A stretch of 41,460 nucleotides of DNA from Desulfobacca sp. (lineage in GTDB: Bacteria; Desulfobacterota; Desulfobaccia; Desulfobaccales; Desulfobaccaceae), in assembly GCA_020725545.1 (NCBI GenBank), contig DYEV01000006.1:1-41460 (forward strand), in the 5' to 3' direction. The translations under genes were made by a program, and so were the position numbers. The notes under the pieces were generated by a model, which saw only the letters and a program-made list of their open reading frames with translations, was not told the DNA's origin and ran no database searches. Below, one piece after another: positions 1 to 8,291 of this stretch; the stretch's first letter is position 1; every line of letters begins with the position of its first letter.

Positions 1-1
1 G

Positions 2-193
2 GATGAGCGCCAGACCGAGGTTTCCTGGCCTGACCTGAGGCGTGACCTTGGTCAGGTTCAATCTGTTCTGCTCGAATTGGATGAAAATCGTTATCAACTC
101 CGTACTGATATGGTGGGCTCAGCGCCTCACGCCTTCGCGGCCGCCGGCGTTCGCCCACCTTCCCCGGTTACCTGTCTGGGGCCATTATCGTAA
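2..193 (+). pseudogene. C-terminal end of a transposase-like protein, cut by the window edge
   Basis: An open frame enters from the left edge and reads 63 residues to a TAA at 191-193. The peptide contains LGQVQSVLLELDENRYQLRT followed by a stretch ending in AGVRPPSPVT. This style of ending (RT plus a hydrophobic or small stretch, then AGVRPP) resembles, from memory, the last residues of IS4/IS1634-type transposases. The assignment rests on that resemblance only. No terminal inverted repeat was found. Whether the gene is whole cannot be judged because its 5' part lies outside the window. The neighbour on the right is another transposase, which fits a mobile-element-rich margin. Confidence 0.45.
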
Positions 194-256
194 TCGACTC
201 CTCACCCATCCTGTAAACCTTGTAGTGCCAAACTCTTTTTTGTACTACTTAACCTG

Positions 257-1384
257 TTGTTATCGCATTACTATTTTTTTCTTACTGTCGAATATGAGTC
301 TAAATGGAGCAAGGCGATGCATCAAAAAGCCCTCAGCCTGATGCAATTTCAGAAAAAGTTTGGCACCGAGAAAGCCTGTCAAAAGCATTTGTTGCGTCTG
401 CGTTGGCCGGAGGGATTTCGGTGTCCCCGCTGCCAACATGATCAGGCTTATTTCCAGCGCACCCGCAACCTATACCATTGTAGGGCCTGCGGTTATCAAG
501 CCTCTCTGACCGCCGGCACGGTGTTTCACAAGACCAGGACCCCGTTGCACAAATGGTTCTGGATGATCTGGCTGATGGGACGCCAGAAAAGCGGCATTTC
601 CATGCTCTCCCTGCAACGGCTGCTGGACATCAAAACCTATAAAACCGTCTGGACCATGGGCCACAAGATTCGCCAAGCCCTGGCGACACGGGATGCCAAC
701 TACCAACTGGCCGGTTTGATCGAGATGGACGACACCTACTTCGGGGCTCCGAAACCCGGCAAACGTGGACGTGGCGCCGCCGGCAAGGCCAAGGTGGTGG
801 TGGCCGTGGAAACCCCGGCGGATAAGCCCAGGTTTGCCGCCATGCGCCTGGTGTCCCGGGTCAGCCGCGCAGAGATTCAACCCCTGGTCCGGGAGCGCCT
901 GACGGCCGAGGCGGTGATCAAGACCGACGGCTGGCAAGGCTATAGCTTCCTGGATGCTTCTCCCAATCTCCGTCATGAGTGGCTGGTGCCCGGCTCTGGG
1001 AAGGAAGCGCCTAAGGTCTTGCCCTGGGTCCATACCTTGATCGCCAATATCAAAGGCAACATCCGGGGCATCCACCACGGGGTCAGTCCCAAGCATCTGT
1101 CCCGCTACCTGGGGGAATTTTGCTATAGGTTCAACCGCCGCTTCTGGGAACCGCAAATGTTCAACCGGATGCTTCATGCTTGCGTCAACTCGGCAGCCAT
1201 CACGTTTTCAGAGCTAAGGGCATAATCGTTTTAAACAATTTCAGTTGGTTCTCCCTATCGGGAGGTTTGGAAATAGCTTCTAGCCAAGCCCAGGCCGCCC
1301 CGGTGGTAGGTTATGAATGTCGAATCTTTGGCAATGCCAATATCCCCACCTTGACCCTGGAAAACCTTATTTCTTTGCCCCCAT
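257..1384 (+). mobile_element. IS1595-like insertion sequence, ends not defined
   Basis: Approximate extent of the insertion sequence carrying the transposase at 317-1225. I compared the flanks and saw only a short match (CCAAAC near 225 against its complement near 1265), which is too little to call a terminal inverted repeat. The 159 bases after the transposase hold no gene. They contain a small hairpin (CTCCC/GGGAG around 1251-1264) that may act as a weak terminator. The boundaries are therefore placeholders. Confidence 0.4.
317..1225 (+). CDS. IS1595-family transposase
   Basis: 302-residue transposase expected to cut and paste its own IS element. An N-terminal zinc ribbon has CxxC pairs at C36/C39 and C55/C58, as in Zn_Tnp_IS1595. 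The DDE-type core follows, with acidic residues in IEMDDTYFG (D138) and IKTDGWQGY (D204). The third catalytic position is probably N244 in HTLIANIKG, because many IS1595 members use N rather than E. The tail GVSPKHLSRYLGEFCYRFNRR-like block (about residues 255-275) is typical of the family. The ATG at 317 is chosen because GGAG at 306-309 lies a suitable distance upstream; an earlier in-frame start at 257 has no ribosome site. The frame looks intact, so the element may be active. I could not delimit its terminal repeats. Confidence 0.85.
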   Translation: MHQKALSLMQFQKKFGTEKACQKHLLRLRWPEGFRCPRCQHDQAYFQRTRNLYHCRACGYQASLTAGTVFHKTRTPLHKWFWMIWLMGRQKSGISMLSLQRLLDIKTYKTVWTMGHKIRQALATRDANYQLAGLIEMDDTYFGAPKPGKRGRGAAGKAKVVVAVETPADKPRFAAMRLVSRVSRAEIQPLVRERLTAEAVIKTDGWQGYSFLDASPNLRHEWLVPGSGKEAPKVLPWVHTLIANIKGNIRGIHHGVSPKHLSRYLGEFCYRFNRRFWEPQMFNRMLHACVNSAAITFSELRA

Positions 1385-2335
1385 TCACCCCTCTTGGTTT
1401 GTCTCGCTGCCTTTTTCCCGGCCTTGCAGACCCAGGACTTCGTAGAGCTGGTATTCGCCGCTTTTGCCGGGAATCTGGCCCACCACTTGTTTGCCCACCA
1501 CTAATTCCTCACGGAGCAGTTCATACATCTCCTGGGAGATGAGGAAACGGGTGCCGGCGGCTTTGTTGGCCGTTTCAATGCGGCTGGCCAGGTTGACGGC
1601 GTCGCCGACGACGGTGCCCCGCTTGTAGCCGGGGTGGCCCAGTTTACCGGCCACCACCCGGCCGAAGTGAAGGCCGATGCGGATCTCAAAGCTGCGGCCA
1701 TAGAGTTCTTCCAGATAGGGGGCCATCCGGGCCACGGCGGTATGCATTTCCAAACCCGCGGCTACGGCTCGGCGGGCTCCTTCCCGGGCGTCGGTGGCCT
1801 CAAAGAGGGCCATGAAGCCGTCGCCCATGTAATTGTCGATGCGGCCGCCGTAGCGTTTGACGATCTCCCCCATCTGGGCCAGGAAGAGATTGAGGGAATA
1901 GAGGACGTCGTAGGGCAGCAGGTTTTCGGCAAAGCTGGTGAAACCCTGGATATCCGCGAAGAGGATGAAGATGTCCTTTTCTTCGCCCAGGGCCGTGAGG
2001 ACTTCCACCCCTTCAATGAAAATGGAGAAAAAATCCACATCATCAACATCTTCTACCAGGCGCCGGACTTTGACCGGGCCGGTGACGGTGGTCTGGCAGG
2101 CCAGGCGGACGTGGGGCGGCAGTTTCAGCATCTCCTGGATGGCCTGTTCATCTTTGGTGGGTGGGGAACAGTTTTCCAGGCCGGCCAGGACGATGACCCG
2201 GCAGGTGGAGCAGCGGCCGATGCCGCCACAGACGTTGATATGGGGGACGCCGGCCCGGAAGGCCCCCTCCAGGAGGGTCTCGCCGGGCTGGAGTTCCATC
2301 GAGATTTTATCCGGCAGATAATGTACAGTGGCCAA
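1385..2335 (-). CDS. [2Fe-2S] ferredoxin domain fused to class III adenylate/guanylate cyclase
   Basis: 316-residue soluble two-domain protein. Residues about 1-95 form a plant-type ferredoxin fold with cluster cysteines C36, C42, C45 and C80. Residues about 120-300 form a class III nucleotide cyclase with metal-binding aspartates D128 (LFADIQGF) and D172 (NYMGDGF), and the transition-state pair N248/R252 in GDAVNLASR. The expected product is cAMP or cGMP made under control of the cluster redox state. The usual adenine-selecting Lys is replaced by N168, and the position usually Asp/Thr before TVxGD is R239, so the substrate is uncertain. The start is TTG at 2335 with GGAGG just upstream (spacing about 4); this start is needed to keep the first beta strand. 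Ferredoxin-cyclase fusions are known in many bacteria. Confidence 0.85.
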   Translation of the reverse strand: MATVHYLPDKISMELQPGETLLEGAFRAGVPHINVCGGIGRCSTCRVIVLAGLENCSPPTKDEQAIQEMLKLPPHVRLACQTTVTGPVKVRRLVEDVDDVDFFSIFIEGVEVLTALGEEKDIFILFADIQGFTSFAENLLPYDVLYSLNLFLAQMGEIVKRYGGRIDNYMGDGFMALFEATDAREGARRAVAAGLEMHTAVARMAPYLEELYGRSFEIRIGLHFGRVVAGKLGHPGYKRGTVVGDAVNLASRIETANKAAGTRFLISQEMYELLREELVVGKQVVGQIPGKSGEYQLYEVLGLQGREKGSETNQEG

Positions 2336-2448
2336 AATTCCTCCCCTGCAGGGAATATGAGAAGATGCGGGGGCAATTTGCTTTCTTGCAATTCTCGGTC
2401 GGAACGGAGCCGAACCGGGCTGCTGAGGGGCGCGATTGCTGAACCTGT

Positions 2449-2454
2449 ATTATA
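2449..2454 (-). promoter_or_regulatory. possible -10 box upstream of the ferredoxin-cyclase gene
   Basis: On the minus strand a perfect TATAAT occurs about 115 bases ahead of the TTG start of the cyclase. No convincing -35 hexamer sits 16-18 bases further upstream, so this is only a candidate. Confidence 0.25.
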
Positions 2455-2519
2455 AATAAAAGATCGACAAGGTGCCACTGCTGGCAGCTCAAACCAGACA
2501 AAGCCGGGCAGTCTGGACG

Positions 2520-2545
2520 AAAAAAGGCAGGGCCGCAGCCCTGCC
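2520..2545 (-). terminator. rho-independent terminator after the methyltransferase gene
   Basis: Perfect 8-bp stem GGCAGGGC/GCCCTGCC (2526-2533 and 2538-2545) with a 4-base loop. On the minus strand it is followed by a run of six T. It lies about 190 bases downstream of the methyltransferase stop and upstream of the cyclase gene, so it should separate the two minus-strand transcription units. Confidence 0.8.
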
Positions 2546-2674
2546 TTGTGGAGCTTGTCTTCTCAGCTGGTTTTTCTTAATGCATTTTCATCCGGAAACT
2601 AGTTGCGGGGGATAAACCTGATATGTCCACCTGGAGCCGCAGTATGTCTAACAAGCTGAAATAATTATTTTATA

Positions 2675-2719
2675 CCCCTCACCCAAACCCTCTCCCGGCA
2701 AGCGGGGCGAGGGAGGGGA
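2675..2719. repeat. CCTCACCC-type imperfect palindrome (REP-like)
   Basis: Starts CCCCTCACCC and folds on itself: CCCTCTCCC pairs with the GGG(G)CGAGGG arm, and outer CCCCTC pairs with GAGGGG. Sequences of this type (CCCTCACCC, then CCCTCTCCC with a GC hairpin) recur in intergenic spaces of several proteobacterial genomes. Only one copy is visible here, so its status as a dispersed repeat is inferred. Confidence 0.45.
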
Positions 2720-2737
2720 AGACTTTCCGGTGGGGCA

Positions 2738-3727
2738 TTAATTGGTCGGCTTCCTGGCCTCCACCAGGCAGTCCATGCGTTCGCCGGTGCGGAGCAGCCG
2801 TACTTCGGTGAAACCGGCGGCCTGCAGCTGCTCCTGGACTTCGGCCAGGGTATAGGTATCGCCGGTGGTGGTGTTGACCAGCATATTCAGGGCGAACATG
2901 GCGCCGGCCGGTGGGTGGGTGCGGCTCTCGTCCATGATGTGGTCCCGGATGAGGACCGCCCCGCCGGGGAGCAGGGCCCGATAGATCTTTTGATAGAGAT
3001 CGACGTTCTGGGCCGGGCTGTTCTGATGAATGATGGCCGAGAGCAGGGCCAGATCGCTGCCGCCGGGCAGTTCATCCAAGTAAAAATCCCCGGCCGCCAG
3101 CTCCACCCGGTCCAGGAAGCCTTCCTGGGCCAGGCGCTCTTTGGCCAGCGTCAGGACCGGGGCAAAGTCAAAGAGCACGGCGCGCATCTGGGGGTTCTGG
3201 CGCAGAAAGGCCATGGTGTAGGTCCCCGAGGCGCCGCCGATGTCCAGGAGCCGGCGAAACGGACTGGCATCATAGGAGGCGGCGATGTCTTCGGCCAATT
3301 CCCGGCCGATGACGTGCATGGCGCCGATGAAGGCCTCCTGGACTTCGCCGCCCCAGTCGCCGATTTTCTTGAGATGATCGTTTTTCCCCTCCCGGATGAC
3401 GTCGGTGAGATTGCTCCAGTTGCGCCAGATGTGGTTCAGGTGCAGGATCATGGGGAGGATGGTGGCGGGATGGGTGGCGGCCAGGGTTTCGCTGCCTTCG
3501 GCCAGGCGATAGCGCGCCCCGTCTTTACTGAGCAAGCCCAGGGCCGTCAGGCAGTCCAGCAGGCGGGTGGTGGCCCGTTCATCCCAACCGTGGTCCCGGG
3601 CCAGCTCCGCGGCGGTGTAGTGAAACCCCGCCAGTTTGCTGAAAATGTCCAATTCCGCGGCGGTAAACAAGACCCGGCTTTTCATGAAGCACCAGGCGTC
3701 TTCCAGGATGCTTTTGGGCGTTAGCAT
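2738..3727 (-). CDS. SAM-dependent O-methyltransferase-like protein
   Basis: 329 residues. The N-terminal ~100 residues look like the winged-helix dimerisation domain of plant/bacterial small-molecule O-methyltransferases (Methyltransf_2). The C-terminal part is a class I SAM domain with glycine-rich motif I RLLDIGGASGTY, motif II VLFDF, and an ALLPGGAVLIRD block. A histidine in LLSAIIHQNS is placed near the usual catalytic base. The substrate cannot be told; bacterial relatives methylate pigments, quinone-like compounds or antibiotics. The ATG at 3727 is chosen because AAAGGAG lies 6 bases ahead. An upstream in-frame start at 3784 lacks such a site. It stands alone, with a terminator downstream at 2520-2545 and the V-ATPase operon diverging on its 5' side. 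Confidence 0.75.
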   Translation of the reverse strand: MLTPKSILEDAWCFMKSRVLFTAAELDIFSKLAGFHYTAAELARDHGWDERATTRLLDCLTALGLLSKDGARYRLAEGSETLAATHPATILPMILHLNHIWRNWSNLTDVIREGKNDHLKKIGDWGGEVQEAFIGAMHVIGRELAEDIAASYDASPFRRLLDIGGASGTYTMAFLRQNPQMRAVLFDFAPVLTLAKERLAQEGFLDRVELAAGDFYLDELPGGSDLALLSAIIHQNSPAQNVDLYQKIYRALLPGGAVLIRDHIMDESRTHPPAGAMFALNMLVNTTTGDTYTLAEVQEQLQAAGFTEVRLLRTGERMDCLVEARKPTN

Positions 3728-3924
3728 GGCTTCTCCTTTCTTAAGATCAGCATGTTCCCAGCCAGGTTGATGGCCAAGTGCCAAAGGATGGATTGAAAAT
3801 TAAAGATATCATCAGGGAGGCTCCGGGCCAAACCTTTTTCCTTGGGACAGCCCTTGGCCGGTCCCCTCCCCTGGTGTTGACCAAACCAATAAGGGGATTG
3901 GGACCCCAAAAAAACCGAAAATGG
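3728..3924. other. intergenic region between divergent methyltransferase and V-ATPase operons
   Basis: Together with the promoter and leader that follow, this forms a 373-base non-coding gap. I see no credible gene. It contains one copy of the 11-mer GTTGACCAAAC (3876-3886) that is repeated 48 bases further on at the promoter. Confidence 0.5.
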
Positions 3925-3953
3925 TTGACCAAACAGGGCCGACTTACTAAAAT
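3925..3953 (+). promoter_or_regulatory. sigma70-like promoter of the V-ATPase operon
   Basis: TTGACC at 3925-3930 and TAAAAT at 3948-3953 are separated by exactly 17 bases, five of six matches to each consensus. A start near 3960 would give a leader of about 140 bases before atpB. The -35 lies in the second copy of the GTTGACCAAAC repeat. Confidence 0.6.
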
Positions 3954-4100
3954 ACAGGGAAATACGTGCCTGTTCCAACGTCGCTTCCGCCCATCGGGGG
4001 CAGGTTGTTGTCCGCCCCCATCCAGATGTTGTCAGCCTCAATTCGTGGTCTGCGCAAGCTTGCTTCTGGCCGCGTGCAGCCTGCATGCGAGGAATAGTCT

Positions 4101-5447
4101 ATGTTTCAGGACCTCATCCGGCATACCCGCCTGGAAGAAATTGTCGGCGATACCATCCGTGTCAAGGCCGAGGGGGTGGCCTTTGGGGACGTTGCCGTCG
4201 TCGAGAACGTGGACGGCCAGTTTTCCATCGCCCGGGTGGTGGAACTGTCCGGCCATCTGGTGAGCCTCCAGGTCTTCGCCGGGGGCAAGGGCCTGTCCAC
4301 GGATGCCAGTGTCCGGTTTTTGGGGCATCCCCAGGAGGTTATCTACTCGGATAATATTCTCGGGCGCATTTTTCGGGGTTCTGGCGAGCCCATCGACGGC
4401 GGGCCGGACCTGAGCGCCGAGCCCCGCATCCGCACCGGCGGCCCCACCGTCAACCCTATGATGCGCATTCTGCCGACAAAGATGATCCAGACCAACGTCC
4501 CCATGATCGACGTCTTTAATTCGCTGGTAGAGAGCCAGAAGATCCCGATTTTTTCCATAGCCGGCGAACCATACAACGAACTTCTGGCCCGGATCGGCTT
4601 CCAGGCCGATGCCGATATCATCGTCTTCGGGGGCCTGGGGCTTATCTTTGACGATTTTCATTTTTTCCGGTCGGCTTTTGAAGAGCATGGCATTTTCCAC
4701 CGGACCGTCATGTTTGTCAACCAAGCCATTGACCCCATTGTGGAACGGATCCTCATCCCGGATATGGCCCTGGCGGTGGCGGAGCGCTTTGCGGTGGCCG
4801 AAAACAAACGGGTGTTGGTGCTCCTCACCGACATGACCGCCTATGCCGATGCTCTCAAAGAGATCAGCATCGCCCTGGAGCGGGTGCCGGCCACCCGGGG
4901 CTATACCGGCGACCTCTATACCCAGTTGGCCAAACGCTATGAAAAGGCCTGCGACTTTAAGAATGCCGGCTCGGTGACCATCCTCTCGGTCACCACCATG
5001 CCAGGGGGCGATGTCACCCATCCAGTACCGGATAATACCGGTTATATCACCGAAGGCCAGTTTTATCTCCATGACGGGGTCATTGATCCCTTCGGTTCCC
5101 TCTCCCGCCTCAAACAACGGGTGGTCGGCAAAGCCACCCGGGAGGACCATGGCCAGGTCATGAACACCATGATCCGTTTTTACGCCAATGCCCTGGAGGC
5201 CCAAAAAAAGCAGGCCATGGCCTTTGAACTGTCGCCCTTTGACGAAAAGCTCCTAAAGTTCGGTAAACTGTTCCGGGAGCGTTTCATGGATATCCGGGTC
5301 TCCCTGCCGGTCATCGAGGCCTTGGATCTCTGCTGGCAAACCTTGGCAGAGTGTTTTGAACCCCAGGAACTGCTCATGAAGGATTCCCTGATCAGAAAAT
5401 ACTTCCCTCAGATTGCGTCTCGGCTGGAGCGGCAGGCCGATGCCTAG
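4101..5447 (+). CDS. atpB: V-type ATP synthase subunit B
   Basis: 448-residue non-catalytic subunit of the V1 hexamer, located on the cytoplasmic side of the membrane. It carries the N-terminal beta-barrel, a nucleotide-fold core in which the P-loop is degenerate (FSIAGEPYNELLARIG near residue 152, with no GKT), and conserved stretches ERFAVAENKRVLVLLTDMT and GYTGDLYTQLA typical of V/A-type B subunits. Length matches the family (about 430-460). The ATG is preceded by GAGG at a spacing of 8. It is the first gene of a seven-gene plus-strand operon and overlaps atpD by 8 bases. Confidence 0.96.
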   Translation: MFQDLIRHTRLEEIVGDTIRVKAEGVAFGDVAVVENVDGQFSIARVVELSGHLVSLQVFAGGKGLSTDASVRFLGHPQEVIYSDNILGRIFRGSGEPIDGGPDLSAEPRIRTGGPTVNPMMRILPTKMIQTNVPMIDVFNSLVESQKIPIFSIAGEPYNELLARIGFQADADIIVFGGLGLIFDDFHFFRSAFEEHGIFHRTVMFVNQAIDPIVERILIPDMALAVAERFAVAENKRVLVLLTDMTAYADALKEISIALERVPATRGYTGDLYTQLAKRYEKACDFKNAGSVTILSVTTMPGGDVTHPVPDNTGYITEGQFYLHDGVIDPFGSLSRLKQRVVGKATREDHGQVMNTMIRFYANALEAQKKQAMAFELSPFDEKLLKFGKLFRERFMDIRVSLPVIEALDLCWQTLAECFEPQELLMKDSLIRKYFPQIASRLERQADA

Positions 5448-6063
5448 GTTCGCGCTGAATAAAAGCTCCCTGCAAAAAGAGCGGGAGAAACTGAAACTGC
5501 TGGAGCGACTGCTGCCGTCTCTGGACCTGAAGCGGCGCCAACTCCTTCTGGAACTGAATCGGGCTCTGGACCTGCTCAAACAAGGCCGGGAGGCGTTGGC
5601 CACCTTACAAAGTGACATCGGCCGGCAGTTGCCCATGCTGGCTGAGGAAGAAATCGACGTGGCCGGTCTGGTTCACCTGGAGGCCGTGCAAATGGGCCAG
5701 GAAAACGTCGTCGGGGTCAGACTGCCGGTGCTCCAGGACCTCAGCTTTACCATCGCCGAATATTCCTTTCTGGCCAAGCCGGCTTGGGTGGACGTGTTGG
5801 TCCAGCGCCTGCAGGAGGCGGTGGCGTTCCGGGTCAGACTGGCAGTGGCCCAGAAACGGACCGAGATTTTACAGCAGGCGGTCCGGCGCATGACCCAACG
5901 GGTGAACCTTTTTGAAAAAATCCTCATTCCCCAGACAAAGCAGAATATCAAAAAGATCCAGATCTATCTGGGTGATGCGGAGCGGGCAGCCGTGGTGCGC
6001 GCCAAACTGGCCAAAATGAAGCGCCAGCGCAGCGCCGCCGCCGGTGAGGAAATTGGTTTATGA
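5440..6063 (+). CDS. atpD: V-type ATP synthase subunit D
   Basis: 207-residue central-stalk subunit that forms the rotating coiled coil linking the A3B3 head to the membrane ring. The N-terminus (KSSLQKEREKLKLLERLLPS) and the C-terminal helix (LFEKILIPQTKQNIKKIQIY) are the two long antiparallel helices expected of subunit D. The C-terminal phrase on IPQTKxNIKxIxxxL is a family signature. The start at 5440 overlaps the atpB stop and gives the usual N-terminus; an earlier in-frame start at 5413 lies inside atpB. It overlaps atpI by ATGA at 6060-6063, indicating translational coupling. No gene for the partner subunit F is seen in the operon. Confidence 0.93.
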   Translation: MPRFALNKSSLQKEREKLKLLERLLPSLDLKRRQLLLELNRALDLLKQGREALATLQSDIGRQLPMLAEEEIDVAGLVHLEAVQMGQENVVGVRLPVLQDLSFTIAEYSFLAKPAWVDVLVQRLQEAVAFRVRLAVAQKRTEILQQAVRRMTQRVNLFEKILIPQTKQNIKKIQIYLGDAERAAVVRAKLAKMKRQRSAAAGEEIGL

Positions 6064-7832
6064 TCGTGCCGCTGCTGAAGCTCACCCTCTGCGGCCTTTT
6101 GCGGGAGAAAGCCAAGATCCTGGCGGATCTGCAGACGATGGGCTGTTTGCATCTCATCCCCCTGACGGAGTTACCGGAAACCTTGCGGGGGGCCGGTCCC
6201 TCCTCCGAATCCCAGGAAGCCTTAAAGTTCCTCCTGGAGAGCCCGCAAAAGCTGCGCCCTTTGCGGGATGGCGGGCGCTTTGATCCTTTCCGGCTGGAGA
6301 CCCAGATCTTGGAGCTGAAGGCCAGGATGCAGGAGCTGGCGGATGAACGTGATCTCCTTCTGGTCCGGCTCAGCCATCTGCAGCCCTGGGGTGATTTCAC
6401 TTTCCCCGATCTCGAAGACCTGGGCGGCCATCGCCTCTGGTTTTATGCCCTGCCCCATCACCAACTGGCTCAGGTGCCGGCCCATCTCGTGTCTGCCGTG
6501 ACCAACCGGGACAACCGCTTTGCCTATGTTGTGGTCATCTCGGTGAAAGAGCCCGCAGGGATGCCGGTTCCCCGTCTTCGGACCGGCAGATTCTCTCCCC
6601 CCGAGCTGAAAAAACGCTTGGAAGAGGTGGAGATGGAGCTGGAGGATCTCCAACTGGAGCGGACCAGCCTGACCCGCTGGCGCCTGCTCTTGGCCCAGAG
6701 TCTCAACCGCCTGGAGGACGAAACTGTCCTGAACCATGCCGCCCTGTCCAGTCTCAGTGACGATCCCCTGTTTGCCCTGCAGGCCTGGGCCCCCCGGGAA
6801 AATGTCGGCGCCATCAGAGCCTATGCCCAGGAAAAAGGGCTGGTCTGTGAGGTAAAGGAGCCGCAGCCGGCCGAGACCCCGCCGACGCTCCTGCGCAATC
6901 ATCCCAGGTTGGCCGCTGGCCAAGATCTGGTCTCCTTTTACAAGACGCCGGGCTATTGGCAATGGGATCCCTCGGTGGTTGTCCTTTTCTCTTTTGCCCT
7001 GTTCTTTGCCATGATCATCGCCGATGCCGGCTACAGTCTGCTGCTGGCAGTGGGCCTGATGGTCTGCTGGCGGCGGTGGGGAGGCAGTGAGGCCAGGCGG
7101 CGCCTTCGGGACTTCGCCGCCATCCTCACCGGCTTCTCTTTGGTCTACGGCATCCTGGTGAACAGTTACTTCGGCCTGGCCTTCCCGGCCGGCACTTGGC
7201 CCGCCCGTCTGGGCATCCTGGACCTCCATGACTTTAATACCATGATGGGCCTTACCGTGGCCATTGGCATTACGCACCTGATTGTGGCCAATGCCTGCGA
7301 TGCCTGGACCCGCCGCAGTTCTCTGGCAGTTCTGGCGCCGGTGGGGTGGATTCTGATATTTGGCGGGGCTCCAGCGTATTTCATGGCGACTCTCGGCTCT
7401 GGGCCGGGACCGTGGCTGGCGGATACCGGTTTGGCGCTGATGGCCGCAGGTGGGGTGGGGGTGTTGCTATTTACGTCGGTGCAGGGTTCCTGGTGGCAGC
7501 GCCTGTTGGGCGGTTTGCAGGGGTTGACTCGGGCCATCGCTGCCTTCGGGGATACCTTGAGCTATCTGCGCCTTTTTGCCCTGGGTTTGGCCAGCGCCTC
7601 GTTGGCAGCGAATTTTAATATGTTGGCCCAGAATACCAAGGCCGCCCTCCCCAGCCTGGGACTCTTATTTGCCTCGCTCATTGCTCTGTGCGGCCACGGC
7701 ATCAATCTGCTGCTGGCCATTGCCAGCGGCTTTATCCATGGCCTGCGTCTCAATTTTATAGAATTTTTTAACTGGGGGTTAGGCGAGGAGGGCATCCCCT
7801 TCCAAGCTTTTCGGCGAAAGGAGAGAATCTAA
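6060..7832 (+). CDS. atpI: V-type ATP synthase subunit I (a subunit)
   Basis: 590-residue membrane stator subunit that forms the ion half-channels against the proteolipid ring. About 300 N-terminal residues are cytoplasmic and partly coiled-coil; the C-terminal half has seven or eight hydrophobic segments. The essential channel arginine is R504 in SYLRLFALGLAS, matching the SYLRLWALSLA motif of eukaryotic a subunits. The length is near the bacterial norm (about 590-660). It overlaps atpD by four bases and atpK by one base (TAATG at 7830-7834). Confidence 0.95.
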   Translation: MIVPLLKLTLCGLLREKAKILADLQTMGCLHLIPLTELPETLRGAGPSSESQEALKFLLESPQKLRPLRDGGRFDPFRLETQILELKARMQELADERDLLLVRLSHLQPWGDFTFPDLEDLGGHRLWFYALPHHQLAQVPAHLVSAVTNRDNRFAYVVVISVKEPAGMPVPRLRTGRFSPPELKKRLEEVEMELEDLQLERTSLTRWRLLLAQSLNRLEDETVLNHAALSSLSDDPLFALQAWAPRENVGAIRAYAQEKGLVCEVKEPQPAETPPTLLRNHPRLAAGQDLVSFYKTPGYWQWDPSVVVLFSFALFFAMIIADAGYSLLLAVGLMVCWRRWGGSEARRRLRDFAAILTGFSLVYGILVNSYFGLAFPAGTWPARLGILDLHDFNTMMGLTVAIGITHLIVANACDAWTRRSSLAVLAPVGWILIFGGAPAYFMATLGSGPGPWLADTGLALMAAGGVGVLLFTSVQGSWWQRLLGGLQGLTRAIAAFGDTLSYLRLFALGLASASLAANFNMLAQNTKAALPSLGLLFASLIALCGHGINLLLAIASGFIHGLRLNFIEFFNWGLGEEGIPFQAFRRKERI

Positions 7833-8287
7833 TGGAACCCTTCATTCTCGGCTTGGGTTGGCTCGGTGTCTTTTCCCCCCTGGCCTTGGGTGCCGTGGGC
7901 AGTATCATCGGCTGTGCCCGGGCTGGCCAGGCGGCTTGCGGGGCCATCCTGGAGACGGAAGGAGGGTATGGCCGCTACATCGGCGTCTCGGCCATGCCGT
8001 CGTCCCAGGTTATCTATGGCATCGTGGTCATGCTCTCCTTGAACCGCCTTTTTTCCCTAGAGACCGCGCCCGGCCTCTTTGCCATCGGTTTTTTGGTAGG
8101 TTTGGCCCTGATGTTCGGCGCCGTCTATCAGGGGTATTGTTGCGCTTCGGCAATTACCGTGGCCAAAACCAAGAGCGAGGCCTTCGGCATTTCGCTGGCA
8201 CCGGCGGCCATCGTCGAGGGGTTCTGTGTCTTTGCCTTTGTTTTTGCCCTGGTTTTGGCCCGTTCTCTTCCCGGCGGCGGAGGCTGA
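7832..8287 (+). CDS. atpK: V-type ATP synthase proteolipid subunit K
   Basis: 151 residues with four transmembrane helices, the duplicated-hairpin c-ring subunit. The ion-carrying glutamate is E129 (APAAIVEGFCVF). Helix 2 has MPSSQVIYG, where S58, Q59 and Y62 correspond to T64, Q65 and Y68 of the Enterococcus hirae Na+ ring. Helix 3 has Q100 (GAVYQGY), matching E. hirae Q110. The full set suggests Na+ rather than H+ coupling; this is inference by alignment from memory. The start is fused to the atpI stop codon. Confidence 0.93.
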   Translation: MEPFILGLGWLGVFSPLALGAVGSIIGCARAGQAACGAILETEGGYGRYIGVSAMPSSQVIYGIVVMLSLNRLFSLETAPGLFAIGFLVGLALMFGAVYQGYCCASAITVAKTKSEAFGISLAPAAIVEGFCVFAFVFALVLARSLPGGGG

Positions 8288-8291
8288 AGCC

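Noticed and set aside
3721-4086. 121-codon minus-strand frame in the gap before atpB
   Set aside because: Covers the promoter and leader of the V-ATPase operon, has no ribosome site and no recognised similarity.
4038-5204. 388-codon minus-strand frame opposite atpB
   Set aside because: Antisense shadow of a highly conserved gene.
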